In this document: in pieces, positions 18,212 to 26,829 of the stretch
How positions within the stretch are numbered: the stretch's first letter is position 1
Layout of the letters: each line of letters starts with the position of its first letter
Assembly (NCBI RefSeq): GCF_036108815.1
Contig: NZ_CP107985.1
Span: 9,669,501 to 9,733,500, forward strand
Direction: 5' to 3'
Origin: Streptomyces sp. NBC_00353
GTDB taxonomy: Bacteria; Actinomycetota; Actinomycetes; Streptomycetales; Streptomycetaceae
Length of the DNA stretch: 64,000 nucleotides
Program-made: the position numbers and the translations under genes
The notes under the pieces: model-generated
The model's input: the letters and a program-made list of their open reading frames with translations, nothing else
Database searches by the model: none
Told to the model about the DNA's origin: nothing

Positions 18212-19446
18212 TAGTGCCGCCTCAGGCAACGTTTGCCCTGTCGACGACGGCTTGTAGGTGCTGGTCGTCGGCATGGCGGTTTCGCCAGATGATGTAGCGG
18301 CGGATCATGCTGCCCTGTTCCTTGTGGTCGGCGTGGTCCGTGCCGTCCAGAGTGAAGTAGCGCAGGGCCGTGAACTGGGCCTCGATGCGGTTGAGCCAGG
18401 AGGAGTTGGTCGGTGTGTAGGCGATCTCGACGTTGTTCGCGGCAGCCCAGGTGCCGACCCGCTGGCACCTTTTCGTGGTCAGGTGCGGGGAGAAGTTGTC
18501 GGCCACGATCGCGATCCGGACGGTGTCCGGGTAGAGGCTGCGCAGGTAGCGGCAGAACTCCAGGAACTGGGTGCGCTTCTTGACCGGTTTGATGTGGCCG
18601 TAGAGCTTGTCCTTGGCCAGGTCCAGGGCGGCGAACAGGTGTCGCACCCCGCCGTAGCGGTTGTAGGTCGCTCGTCGCCGTCGGCGCGGTTCACGGTCGG
18701 GGTCCTTGTGTGTGCCGCCGCGCTCGGCCCACTGCCGGCCCGGGTGGGGCATCAGGTTGAGCGGCCCGAACTCGTCCATGCAGAAGATGACTTCGGGTTC
18801 GCCGTCCTCGGGTATAACCTCGCCGTCGGCGATGGCGTACAGGTGCTCGACCCGCGCTTTCTTGGCCGCGTAGTCCGGATCGCGTGAGGTCTTCCAGGTC
18901 TTCAGGCGTTGAAACGAGACGCCTTCCTCGCGGAGCAGGATGCGCAGGCCCTCGTGGCTGATGTCGTCGACCACCCCCTCGGCGACCAGGAAGTCCGCCA
19001 GCTTGGTCAGGCTCCAGGTCGAGAACGGCAGGTCGTGCTCGGTCGGCTTCGACTTCGCGATCTTCTTGATCTCACGGCGCTCCGGCAGCGTGAACGTCTT
19101 CGGCCGGCCACCGGAGTACTTCGGATACAGAGAGTCGAAGCCGTCGGCGTTGAAGTTGTGGATCACGTCCCGGACCCGGTCGTCGCTGGTGAACGACACC
19201 TCGGCGATCTTCGCCACCGGCATGCCCTGCGCGGACAGCAGCACCATCTGGGCCCGCCGCCAGGTCACCACCGACCCGGCGCCTCTGCGGATAATCCGCA
19301 GCAGTCGCCGCCCCTCATCATCATCGATCTCTCGGACACGCACTCGTTCTGGCACCCGGACAGAATGATGCCCACGCGCCGTCCACTACAGCACCCGGAC
19401 GGCGCGTCACATCACAACAGGGCAAACGTTGCCTGATCCGGCACTA
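18212..19446 (-). mobile_element. IS630-family element, copy A
   Basis: 1,235 bp including flanking TA, the target preferred by IS630. Its inverted ends read TAGTGCCGCCTCAGGCAACG and TAGTGCCGGATCAGGCAACG. It is the same length as copy B (39848-41082), with an identical protein and opposite orientation. It truncates the helicase on its left and a KAP gene on its right. Confidence 0.92.
18222..19355 (-). CDS. IS630-family transposase (copy A)
   Basis: A 377-aa protein with an N-terminal HTH_32-type domain (GMPVAKIAEVSFTSDDRV) and a DDE core: Asp in IFCMDEFGPLN, Asp in IAIVADNFSPH and Glu in SSWLNRIEAQF. It is intact and identical to copy B, so recent transposition or recombination is likely. 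Confidence 0.95.
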   Translation of the reverse strand: MPERVRVREIDDDEGRRLLRIIRRGAGSVVTWRRAQMVLLSAQGMPVAKIAEVSFTSDDRVRDVIHNFNADGFDSLYPKYSGGRPKTFTLPERREIKKIAKSKPTEHDLPFSTWSLTKLADFLVAEGVVDDISHEGLRILLREEGVSFQRLKTWKTSRDPDYAAKKARVEHLYAIADGEVIPEDGEPEVIFCMDEFGPLNLMPHPGRQWAERGGTHKDPDREPRRRRRATYNRYGGVRHLFAALDLAKDKLYGHIKPVKKRTQFLEFCRYLRSLYPDTVRIAIVADNFSPHLTTKRCQRVGTWAAANNVEIAYTPTNSSWLNRIEAQFTALRYFTLDGTDHADHKEQGSMIRRYIIWRNRHADDQHLQAVVDRANVA

Positions 19447-19447
19447 G

Positions 19448-20095
19448 CAGCGAGTTCAGGCACGTCAAGCGGTTGCTCCATCTGCCCATCGTGCCGTGAT
19501 CCGAGACCGGCCAAGCCCCGTCCTGGTGGTCATGGACGACCTGGACCGCCTGACGCCCGACGAGTTGCTCCTGGTCTTCAAGCTGGTACGCCTGGTAGGC
19601 CACCTACCGAACGTCTACTACCTGATCAGCTTCGACGAGCAGACTCTGCTGGACGTCCTGCGGCGCAGCGACCTGGTCGGGGACAGCGAACCGAGAGCCC
19701 GCGAGTTCCTGGAAAAGATCGTCCAGGTGCGGCTGGACCTTCCCGCGTTCCGCGAACGTAACGCCGACGTCTTGGTCGACCGCTCGCTCACCGCGGTCCT
19801 GCACTCACACGAGCTGACGATGATGCCCAACGAACAGCGACGGTTCTCCGAGGCGTATTTCCGGCATCTGCAGGGCCGCCTGCGCACACCTCGAGCGATC
19901 AAGCGGTTCTTCGGCCAGGTCGATGCCACCCTCGGCTCACTCGCCGGAAACGTGGATCTCGTCGACTTCCTCCTCGTCACCTTTCTGCGCACCAGCGAAC
20001 CCGGCGCCTACCGGGTCCTCGGGCGGCATCGCGCCGAACTCACCGGCACCAGTTTCGATCCGCCGCGCCAGACTACGCCGCATCCGTTTCCATGA
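19448..20095 (+). pseudogene. KAP-family P-loop NTPase, internal fragment
   Basis: The frame is open from the IS630 end. PVLVVMDDLDRLTPDEL is the Walker B region, followed by NVYYLISFDEQTLLDVL and RLRTPRAIKRFFGQV, which are diagnostic of KAP NTPases. The Walker A half is missing (cut by the IS), and the C terminus is replaced near 20060 by an integrase sequence in another frame. KAP proteins often occur in phage-defence and plasmid loci. Confidence 0.75.
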
Positions 20096-20330
20096 TCTTC
20101 GACACTCGGCAGCGACACTCCTCCTGGAACAGGGCGTCGAACTCGTCGTGATCAAGAAGCTGTTGGGACATGCCCACATCGGCGTGACCGCGACGGTGTA
20201 CGCCCATGTCCGACTCCGCCTCCAGCGCGCGCCCTCCGCAAACCCCACGAGACCGCCGTCCGGCCCGATGACGGCGACGAGCCCCCGCTCTGTGCAGCAC
20301 TCGTCCGCTGACGTTGCCGTCAACTACTGC
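20070..20330 (+). pseudogene. tyrosine recombinase (integrase), C-terminal fragment
   Basis: HDLRHSAATLLLEQGVEL, then IKKLLGHAHIGVTATVYAHV, supply the H-x-x-R motif, the second His and the catalytic Tyr of phage-type integrases. A frame change near 20220 leads into a tail reading RPDDGDEPPLCAALVR. The N-terminal and most catalytic sequence is gone. Confidence 0.8.
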
Positions 20331-20339
20331 CGTCAAACA

Positions 20340-20383
20340 CCCCAAGAGCCCCACCGGGAGGTTTCCCGGTGGGGCTCTTGGGG
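20340..20383. terminator. 20-bp perfect hairpin, bidirectional terminator
   Basis: Arms at 20340-20359 and 20364-20383 pair perfectly around a GGTT loop (outer CCCCAAGAGCCCC). It lies between the integrase fragment and the convergent gene ending at 20417, so it can serve both. Confidence 0.85.
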
Positions 20384-20416
20384 TTGCTCGCAGTCGGGTC
20401 AGAATGGCATCGCAGC

Positions 20417-20716
20417 TCAATTGCGAACAGCTGATGAAACCCAGACCGTCACGTCAGTCGCGATCCTCGACACCGTTCCTCCCGCAACGACGCGATGCTC
20501 TCGCCTTTCCGGGTTCCGATATTCCACTTCATGTCGCCCATCCGAATCCAGCGTCACGACCACGTACCACTGATTTTCGGACCCACGGGACTCAACGGTA
20601 AGGAACGAGTTGTCGGGATAGCGCAATTCGCCGATCAACTCGAACACTAGATCTTCCGAAATCCCGTCGTACGACTCGCCATTCTCTGACTCGATGATGT
20701 ACGGGTTAGTCGACAT
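20417..20716 (-). CDS. small acidic protein, possible immunity-type protein
   Basis: 99 aa if started at MSTNPYIIESENGES; an upstream ATG would add 18 residues. The core DNSFLTVESRGSENQWYVVV, then EVEYRNPERREHRVV, is beta-rich. It resembles small actinomycete proteins related to Imm1-type immunity proteins, but I am not certain. No toxin gene is visible nearby, so it would be an orphan. Confidence 0.5.
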   Translation of the reverse strand: MSTNPYIIESENGESYDGISEDLVFELIGELRYPDNSFLTVESRGSENQWYVVVTLDSDGRHEVEYRNPERREHRVVAGGTVSRIATDVTVWVSSAVRN

Positions 20717-20747
20717 GACGCCTCCAGCCTTCAACCAGGCAAAACAT

Positions 20748-21985
20748 CTAGCCCCCGTCTCGATCCGCAAAGAACCTACCGCCAGTTACATACCGGAGAT
20801 CTTCCTCCCAGGATTGCGTCGGGGAAACCGATCCGCGGTGCGGCTCCAAGTTCAACGGCCCAGGATGCCTCTCCGTCATATAGCCCTGTTCCTTGATCTC
20901 CTCCCATAGTTTCCAGGCGTTGGTGCAGCCTTCCTGCCATCGCTGGTCGAGGTAGGGCTTGTAGGCGTCGAGCTTGGTAGGGCGGCTCTGCCACTGACCG
21001 GTGAACAGCTGCCCCGGCGCGGTGGCACGGGAGAAACGGAGAACGGTGTTGAGGCCCATACCGAGCTGCCGTGCGATGGACCGCTTGCTGTGCCCGGCGA
21101 CCAGGAGCGCGTGGACGGTGGCGTGCTTGGCTCGGGCGCGTTCGGCAAACCGATGACCTGTCGGCCACGGCGATGACCAGGTCGTCTCCGGCACCTGCTG
21201 TGGCTCTTCCAGCGGTGTCGGTGCAGTGCGCAGGCAGCCGCGGTGTCGGCAGACGCATTTCTCGGTGGCTTCGCCGAGGTTGTGCCAGAGGTGCCACCTG
21301 TCAGCGACCTGGAGTGCCTGCGGGGCGCCGCGGGTGGCGCCTTCGGCGTAAAAGAGGGCGCGGTCCCGGCAGATGATCTCGATCCCCGGCCGTTCGGCTA
21401 GCCAGGCCGCGAGGGTGTCCGCCTCCCGGTCCGGCAGGAGGTCCACCGGGCGGCGTGTCTCGACGTCGACGAGCACGGTTCCGTAGATCCGACCCTTGCG
21501 CTGAGCGTATTCGTCGACGCCGACAACGCGGGGAACGGCGGTGGGCGGGTCCGGCAGCGAGGTGATCAGCCTCAGCAGGGTGTTCCGGCTCGGACTCCGA
21601 AGGCGTCCGACATTCGGGCGCCGGCCCGTCCTGCGAGCGCGAGACCGACAGAGACGAGCGTCGATCGCAGCCGCTCCGTCCGCCGACCGAATCGACGGGT
21701 GAGGCCGGGCACCTGCTCGGCGAACGTCTTGCGCGAACAGGAGTCCGCCTCGCAGACGAACCGGCGCACCCGCAACGACATCACGACGAGCTTGCCCGAC
21801 GTGGGCAGATCTCGGGGAAACCGCAGGTAGGAGCCGTGTATTCGCCCCGACCAGCACCCACAGCCCGGACAGGCCGCCTGCCCGGCCGTGGCCCGGGCCT
21901 CCACTCGGACATGTGTGTCAGCCACCTCGACCGACTCCACCGCCACGTTCTCAACCGACCAGAACAGCAGCTCATTCAGGAACCG
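20748..21985 (-). pseudogene. ISL3-family transposase, frameshifted and 3'-truncated
   Basis: The N-terminal zinc-ribbon half (CPGCGCWSGRIHGSYLR, RVRRFVCEADSC) ends in a wrong frame near 21590. The DDE half continues in another frame with PRVVGVDEYAQRKGRIYGTV and QVADRWHLWHNLGEATEK. The C-terminal part is lost near 20890. It is a different ISL3 lineage from the fragment at 10718. Confidence 0.85.
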
Positions 21986-22227
21986 GGCCCTGTGGCCGGC
22001 GTGGATGCAATATCTGGCACGTACAACCTTGTTCCAGCTCCCTATCGCTTCCTGTCACATCGAGAAGCCCGTTCCTGTTAACGCCTTGTGTCCGACTGAA
22101 GCTGCCGCCTATGCTGCGTCCACCCGTCACGGGTTGAATTGGTCGCTTTCCTCTAAATCGCATCGCCTCCGGGCGCTCGTCGTAGTTTTCCACCAACTGC
22201 AACAAGGGGTGCGGGCTATGTAGCAGA

Positions 22228-22239
22228 TCAATCGATTGA
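22228..22239. promoter_or_regulatory. putative LacI operator O1
   Basis: TCAATCGATTGA, a perfect 12-bp palindrome. It is a distal site about 560 bp upstream of the secreted beta-helix gene. Confidence 0.5.
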
Positions 22240-22606
22240 CTAGCGCTAGGTATCCAGTCACAGCTCGGCAGAGCCGTCGTCGGCGCACTGTAATTCGCCA
22301 GGATGGACACCACTAGCGATGCCTTTTAGTGCTGCACGTGGTTGGCTCGACGATCCCGTCGGCACCGTCCGGGGCTGTAACCGCCGCCCATTGCCAACAG
22401 GAAGGGCTGTCCGGGCGGTGTGCTGCCGGCCCAGTAGCGCGTGGCCGGCTGCACGTTCGGAGCCATGTGCACGGATGCCCCGCAGGGCCACGCCGGAACC
22501 TCGGATGCGAGCCCGAGGGCCGCCGGCGTCGCCCGGCGCGGTGCCCGTACAACTGGGCACCACCCCATTCACTCACTGTTTTGACGGTGCCCGTCGCGCA
22601 CCATGA

Positions 22607-22618
22607 TCAATCGTTTGA
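22607..22618. promoter_or_regulatory. putative LacI operator O2
   Basis: TCAATCGTTTGA, identical to the sites at 34473 and 37597. It lies about 180 bp upstream of the beta-helix gene. Confidence 0.6.
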
Positions 22619-22763
22619 CTCGTCAGTTGCCAGCAGTACGGCAAGGGCGGGGATGACGGGCGGCACACCGAGCAAATCCAAAATGATGGCCGCCTGCAGT
22701 CGTCTTCTTCGAAGGCGGGTCATCGGTGCCGTTCAGTTTCAGCGTCAGCAGTCTTTTCGGAGA

Positions 22764-22775
22764 ACAATCGTTTGA
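22764..22775. promoter_or_regulatory. putative LacI operator O3
   Basis: ACAATCGTTTGA differs from O2 at one base. It lies just upstream of the AGGAGGG ribosome site (22778-22784), where bound repressor would block transcription. Confidence 0.6.
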
Positions 22776-22794
22776 CTAGGAGGGTGTTACGCAT

Positions 22795-25734
22795 ATGAAG
22801 ACACTGGTAGGAGGGCGTATCGCACTGACGATCGCCCTACTCTGCGCGGCCCTGGCGATCGCGGGCGGATTCTCCGCTCCGGCGCGGGCCGCGGTCCAGC
22901 AGACGGTGTACGTGTCGCCGAGCGGTTCGGGAAGCGCGTGCACCTCCGCCGCGCCGTGCTCGCTCACCCAGGCGCAGTCGTCCGTGCAGGACCTGGCTCC
23001 GTCGATGACCGGGGACATCGTGGTCCAGCTCGCCGACGGAACCTACCGGCTCGACTCGCCGCTCGACCTCACCGCCGCTGACAGCGGCCGGAATGGCCAC
23101 ACGGTGATCTGGCAGGCCGCGCCCAACGCGCACCCGGTACTGAGCGGGGCGAAGAAGATCACCGGCTGGTCGCTCGCTGACTCCAGTAAGAACATCTGGA
23201 AGACAACCGACATTCCTGCGAACCTGAACACCCGGCAGCTCTATGTCAACGGGCTGCGCGCCCCGATTGCACAAGGCGCACCACCGGTGGGCCTGACAGG
23301 CAACACCACCGGCTACACCGCCGCGGATTCCACCTACTCGACCTGGCGCAACCCGGCCTCGTTGGAGTTCGTCTACCCGGCGGGCAACGGGCTCTGGACC
23401 GAGAGCCGGTGCAGAGTCGGCAGCATCTCCGGAACGGCGATCACCATGTCGCAGCCGTGCTGGAAGAACGTCACGCAACGTCCGGCCGGGGCGAACGGTG
23501 GCTTCCCGTTCCCCTCCATGTCCACAACCACCAGGCCGACTCGTATTGAGAACGCCTACGAGTTGCTGCACGCCGGGCAGTGGTATCTGGACAAATCGTC
23601 CTCGACGCTGTATTACATACCGGCCCCGGGCCAGAACATGCCGACGATCGACGTCGAGGCCCCGAGTATCGAGTCGCTTCTCACCGGCACCGGAACGCTG
23701 GGCTCGCCCATCCGCGACATCACCTTCAGCGGGCTGCAGTTCGCCTATGCCACCTGGAACGGCCCGAGCAGTAACCTCGGTTTCGCCGAGGTCCAGGCCA
23801 ACCTCACCATGACCGGCGCGACCACCGACCCGCCGCAGGGAACCTGCAACTTCAGCAGCCCTGCCGGCACCTGCCCGTACGGTGCCTACACCCAGGAGCC
23901 CGGCAACGTCTCCTGGAAGTACGCCCAGTACATCACCTTCGAGGGCAACACCTTCACCCACCTCGGTGCGGCCGGCCTCGCCTTCGGCGACGGCAGCCAG
24001 CACAACACCATCATCGGCAACGTCTTCACCGACATCTCGGGAATCGGCGTCGAACTGGGCAGCGCCGGCAACCCGAATCCGACAGACAGCAGAGAGTTCA
24101 ACTCCTACAACACCATCAACAATAATCTCATCACCCGCATAGGCGTCGAATACCCCGGCGCCGTCGGCATCCTGCTGTTCTTCACGCAGCACACCCAGGT
24201 CGCACACAACGACATCCATGACGTCCCGTACTCGGGAATCTCCAGCGGCGCGGTGGCCGGGCACGCCGATACAGCGGCCCACCCGAACCTGACAACCAAC
24301 GTCAACTCCACCAACGACATCAGCTACAACGTCATCTACAACTACATGAACACTCTTGCCGACGGCGGGGCCATCTACCTGGAGGGCCACCAGAACGAGA
24401 CGGTCCTCAACACGGACAGCACCGTCAATGAATCGGCGAGCTTCGCCGGAGGCCTGACAGTCACCGGCAACGTCGTCTACAACCAGGGCGGCGACTTCTT
24501 CGCGTACTACAACGACATCGGCAGCCAGTGGATCACTTACAGCAACAACGTGCAGTGGAGCGCACCCAACGGAAACGGCGGCTGCTACCCGGTCGGCCAC
24601 ATCTCGTTCACCGGCAACTACTATGCCAACCCGATCAACCAGCTGCCGTGCGGCTCCTCGGTCGACATGCAGTTCTCCAACAACACCCAGATCCCGGGCT
24701 CTCCTTCCGCGGGAGATCTGCCGCAGTCGGTTCTGTCGGGCGCAGGTCTGGAGCCCGCTTACCAGGGCATCGCCACTAGTGCCACGCCACGGCTGGGGTA
24801 CGCGTACCCGCGCACCGGCAGCGCGACCGCGGGCCAGCAGGTCCTGGTCGCGGGCAGCGGTTTCTCCTCCGGTACGCAGGTCACTTGGGGCTCGGCGTCG
24901 GCGACCTCGGTCAATGTGCTCTCCTCTGAATTCCTGATCGCTACGGCTCCGGCCGGCGCAGCCCTCTCCCAGATTGCCGTCGCGACGGGGGGCGGGAAAA
25001 CGCTACCCGTGGTCGACGACACGAACTCGGGTATCAGCTATACCGGGAGTTGGACGGCGCAGACCTACAACGGCAACTTCGGCAACACCCAGCACTACAC
25101 CACCACCAACGGCGACTCGTTCAGCTACACGTTCAGCGGAACGGGCATCGACTACATCACCGCAATGGACACCAACCGCGGTAACGTCAATGTCTATATT
25201 GACGGCGTGCTGAATCAGCAAGCCAACTGCTATGCCCCGAGTACGCAGCCTCAGCAGGTCTGCGCGAGTGTGCGCGGCCTGAGCAGCGGAAGCCACACGA
25301 TCAAGGTGACGAAAGTCGACGGCACTTACATGACCCTCGACGCGCTCATCGCCTACGTCCAACCACCGTCCGATTCCGTGATCGACGACACGAACTCGGG
25401 TATCAGCTATACCGGGAGTTGGACGGCGCAGACCTACAACGGCAACTTCGACGACACCCAGCACTACACCACCACCAACGGCGACTCGTTCAGCTACACG
25501 TTCAGCGGAACGGGCATCGACTACATCACCGCAATGGACACCAACCGCGGTAACGTCAATGTCTATATTGACGGCGTGCTGAATCAGCAAGCCAACTGCT
25601 CTGCCTCGAGCACGAAGTTGCAGCAGGTCTGCGCGAGTGTGCGCGGCCTGAGCAACGGGAGTCACACGATCAAGGTGACGAAAGTCGACGGCAGCTACAT
25701 GACCCTCGACGCACTGCAGCTCTCGGGAGGGTAA
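22795..25734 (+). CDS. secreted right-handed beta-helix protein (GH141-like) with IPT and two binding-type repeats
   Basis: 979 aa. A signal peptide covers about residues 1-32 (hydrophobic core IALTIALLCAALAIAGG, cleavage near ARA). Residues 33 to about 650 form a parallel beta-helix glycan-active domain. The opening TVYVSPSGSG, GDIVVQLADGTYRLDSPL and HPVLSGAKKITGW are typical of GH141-like proteins. An IPT/TIG domain follows (about 660-735). Two near-identical repeats of about 120 residues (740-860, 863-978) resemble galactose-binding-like modules. Operators upstream tie it to the LacI regulon. It probably releases the sugar or glycoside imported by the ABC system. The exact substrate is unknown. 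Confidence 0.85.
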   Translation: MKTLVGGRIALTIALLCAALAIAGGFSAPARAAVQQTVYVSPSGSGSACTSAAPCSLTQAQSSVQDLAPSMTGDIVVQLADGTYRLDSPLDLTAADSGRNGHTVIWQAAPNAHPVLSGAKKITGWSLADSSKNIWKTTDIPANLNTRQLYVNGLRAPIAQGAPPVGLTGNTTGYTAADSTYSTWRNPASLEFVYPAGNGLWTESRCRVGSISGTAITMSQPCWKNVTQRPAGANGGFPFPSMSTTTRPTRIENAYELLHAGQWYLDKSSSTLYYIPAPGQNMPTIDVEAPSIESLLTGTGTLGSPIRDITFSGLQFAYATWNGPSSNLGFAEVQANLTMTGATTDPPQGTCNFSSPAGTCPYGAYTQEPGNVSWKYAQYITFEGNTFTHLGAAGLAFGDGSQHNTIIGNVFTDISGIGVELGSAGNPNPTDSREFNSYNTINNNLITRIGVEYPGAVGILLFFTQHTQVAHNDIHDVPYSGISSGAVAGHADTAAHPNLTTNVNSTNDISYNVIYNYMNTLADGGAIYLEGHQNETVLNTDSTVNESASFAGGLTVTGNVVYNQGGDFFAYYNDIGSQWITYSNNVQWSAPNGNGGCYPVGHISFTGNYYANPINQLPCGSSVDMQFSNNTQIPGSPSAGDLPQSVLSGAGLEPAYQGIATSATPRLGYAYPRTGSATAGQQVLVAGSGFSSGTQVTWGSASATSVNVLSSEFLIATAPAGAALSQIAVATGGGKTLPVVDDTNSGISYTGSWTAQTYNGNFGNTQHYTTTNGDSFSYTFSGTGIDYITAMDTNRGNVNVYIDGVLNQQANCYAPSTQPQQVCASVRGLSSGSHTIKVTKVDGTYMTLDALIAYVQPPSDSVIDDTNSGISYTGSWTAQTYNGNFDDTQHYTTTNGDSFSYTFSGTGIDYITAMDTNRGNVNVYIDGVLNQQANCSASSTKLQQVCASVRGLSNGSHTIKVTKVDGSYMTLDALQLSGG
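25012..25731 (+). repeat. 369-bp tandem repeat encoding C-terminal modules
   Basis: Two copies with a 369-bp (123-codon) period begin near 25012 and 25381. Long stretches are identical at the DNA level, implying recent duplication or gene conversion. Confidence 0.85.
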
Positions 25735-25833
25735 CCCTGAAGCTGCCGCGCCGACTGGTGTGCTGCTCAGTACCGCCGACCTGCCGTTGATCGGTCTTGC
25801 GGTTGAGCGCACGATGTACGGAGCCGCTTCGGC

Positions 25834-25871
25834 CAGGCGGCCGCCTCGCTCAATGCCGAGGCGGCCGCCTG
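25834..25871. terminator. intrinsic terminator-like hairpin
   Basis: CAGGCGGCCGCCTCG at 25834-25848 pairs perfectly with 25857-25871 around an 8-nt loop, about 100 bp after the beta-helix gene. Confidence 0.75.
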
Positions 25872-26559
25872 TGAGCGTGGTATTTCCGTGCGCGACGCGC
25901 ACAGCATGTAGGGCATACATGACCCGCGGTGCCTACGGAACCGCGGGCACCGGATGACCCGGTCTCGGGGTATCACTTGCACCGCGAGCGGCTCTCAAGT
26001 TGGCGAGTCCTCAGGTGGCCTCGAGGGGCGAGATCGTCGGGGCGCTGATGGGAAACGACCGCGCGGTGCTCATAGGCGTCGACGTCGACGGCCCGGTCCA
26101 GGCCGCGCTGGTAGACGGTGCGTGTGCCGACAATGTCATCCGTGCAGGTCAACGGCCAGATAGGCAGCCGTTAGGGGAGTCTCCGCGAAGCCGGAGTTGA
26201 ACGCGTTTCGAGCAGGCTGCCGGATTCGTAGAACGCGTTCAGTTCCCACCTTTAAGGAGCAGGCGCCTCGATCGGCCGCAAGTACGCTGACCAGAGCGGA
26301 CGTGGTTCTCGGCACCTGCAATGCCGCGTGACCTGCGGTGACGGCTTTTCGAGCGGCGCAAGATGACCACTTACGTCACGGCGAGACGCCGATCCGCACC
26401 GCGCGCTTGTTCCAGCAGCCAACGGGCCGGACGGATTGCGGACCGACGCACGAGCGCAGGTCACGTCGGCGCTGGCAGCGTTGCTGGCATGACGAAGCTG
26501 GCGGCGCTTGCGCGCGAAGAGACACCGATCGATGTCGAGAGTGACGGCGGTTGCGGGTG
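25872..26559. other. stretch without recognisable gene
   Basis: About 690 bp between the terminator and a transposase remnant. Reading frames on both strands are of shadow type (Arg/Pro-rich) and I see no defined element. Confidence 0.4.
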
Positions 26560-26710
26560 GGATGCCGGGTTCGTTGAGGATGCTCCACGCGGTGGAGGCG
26601 GCGATCTTGATGGCGAGCGAGGCCAGTTCGCCGTGCGTGCGCCGACAGCCCACGAGGAGTTTTCTCGAGCGAGACGCAGCACCAGTTCACGGACAGAGCG
26701 GACGGTACGC
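26560..26710 (-). pseudogene. rve-type (integrase-core) transposase scrap
   Basis: The minus strand reads RWRPRTVRSVRELVLRLAR and ENSSW, then after a frame change RRTHGELASLAIKIAAST and SILNEPGI. This is the junction between the HTH and integrase core of actinomycete rve-type transposases (LARENSSWGYRRIHGEL pattern). About 50 codons remain. Confidence 0.65.
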
Positions 26711-26783
26711 GGTCGCCAACGGTCGCGTTCCGACTGTGCGACACAGACTCTTGCGCCTGGATCGCACCGCCCCTATGGTTCAG

Positions 26784-26808
26784 TCAAACGTTTGAGTCAA
26801 GCGATTGA
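26784..26808. promoter_or_regulatory. paired putative LacI operators O4 and O5
   Basis: TCAAACGTTTGA (26784-26795, perfect palindrome) and TCAAGCGATTGA (26797-26808) are separated by 1 bp, centres 13 bp apart. They lie 21 bp before the first gene of the catabolic operon. Confidence 0.7.
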
Positions 26809-26829
26809 CCGACGATTGCTGAGGCATTT

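Larger units (their letters stand above)
21986..22794. other. intergenic region with three operator palindromes
   Basis: No convincing gene is found in about 800 bp. It holds TCAATCGATTGA at 22228-22239, TCAATCGTTTGA at 22607-22618 and ACAATCGTTTGA at 22764-22775. The last ends 2 bp before the AGGAGGG ribosome site of the secreted protein gene. Confidence 0.6.

Noticed and set aside
18909..19436. Open frames antisense to the IS630 transposase
   Set aside because: They recur identically in copy B because the DNA is the same, and have no domain.
22837..24600. A 587-codon open frame on the opposite strand of the beta-helix gene
   Set aside because: Val/Gly/Asp-rich antisense shadow. The sense gene has a signal peptide, domains and a ribosome site.
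25834..25871. Operator palindrome
   Set aside because: The long GC-rich arms with an 8-nt loop, downstream of a gene and without similar copies, fit a terminator better.
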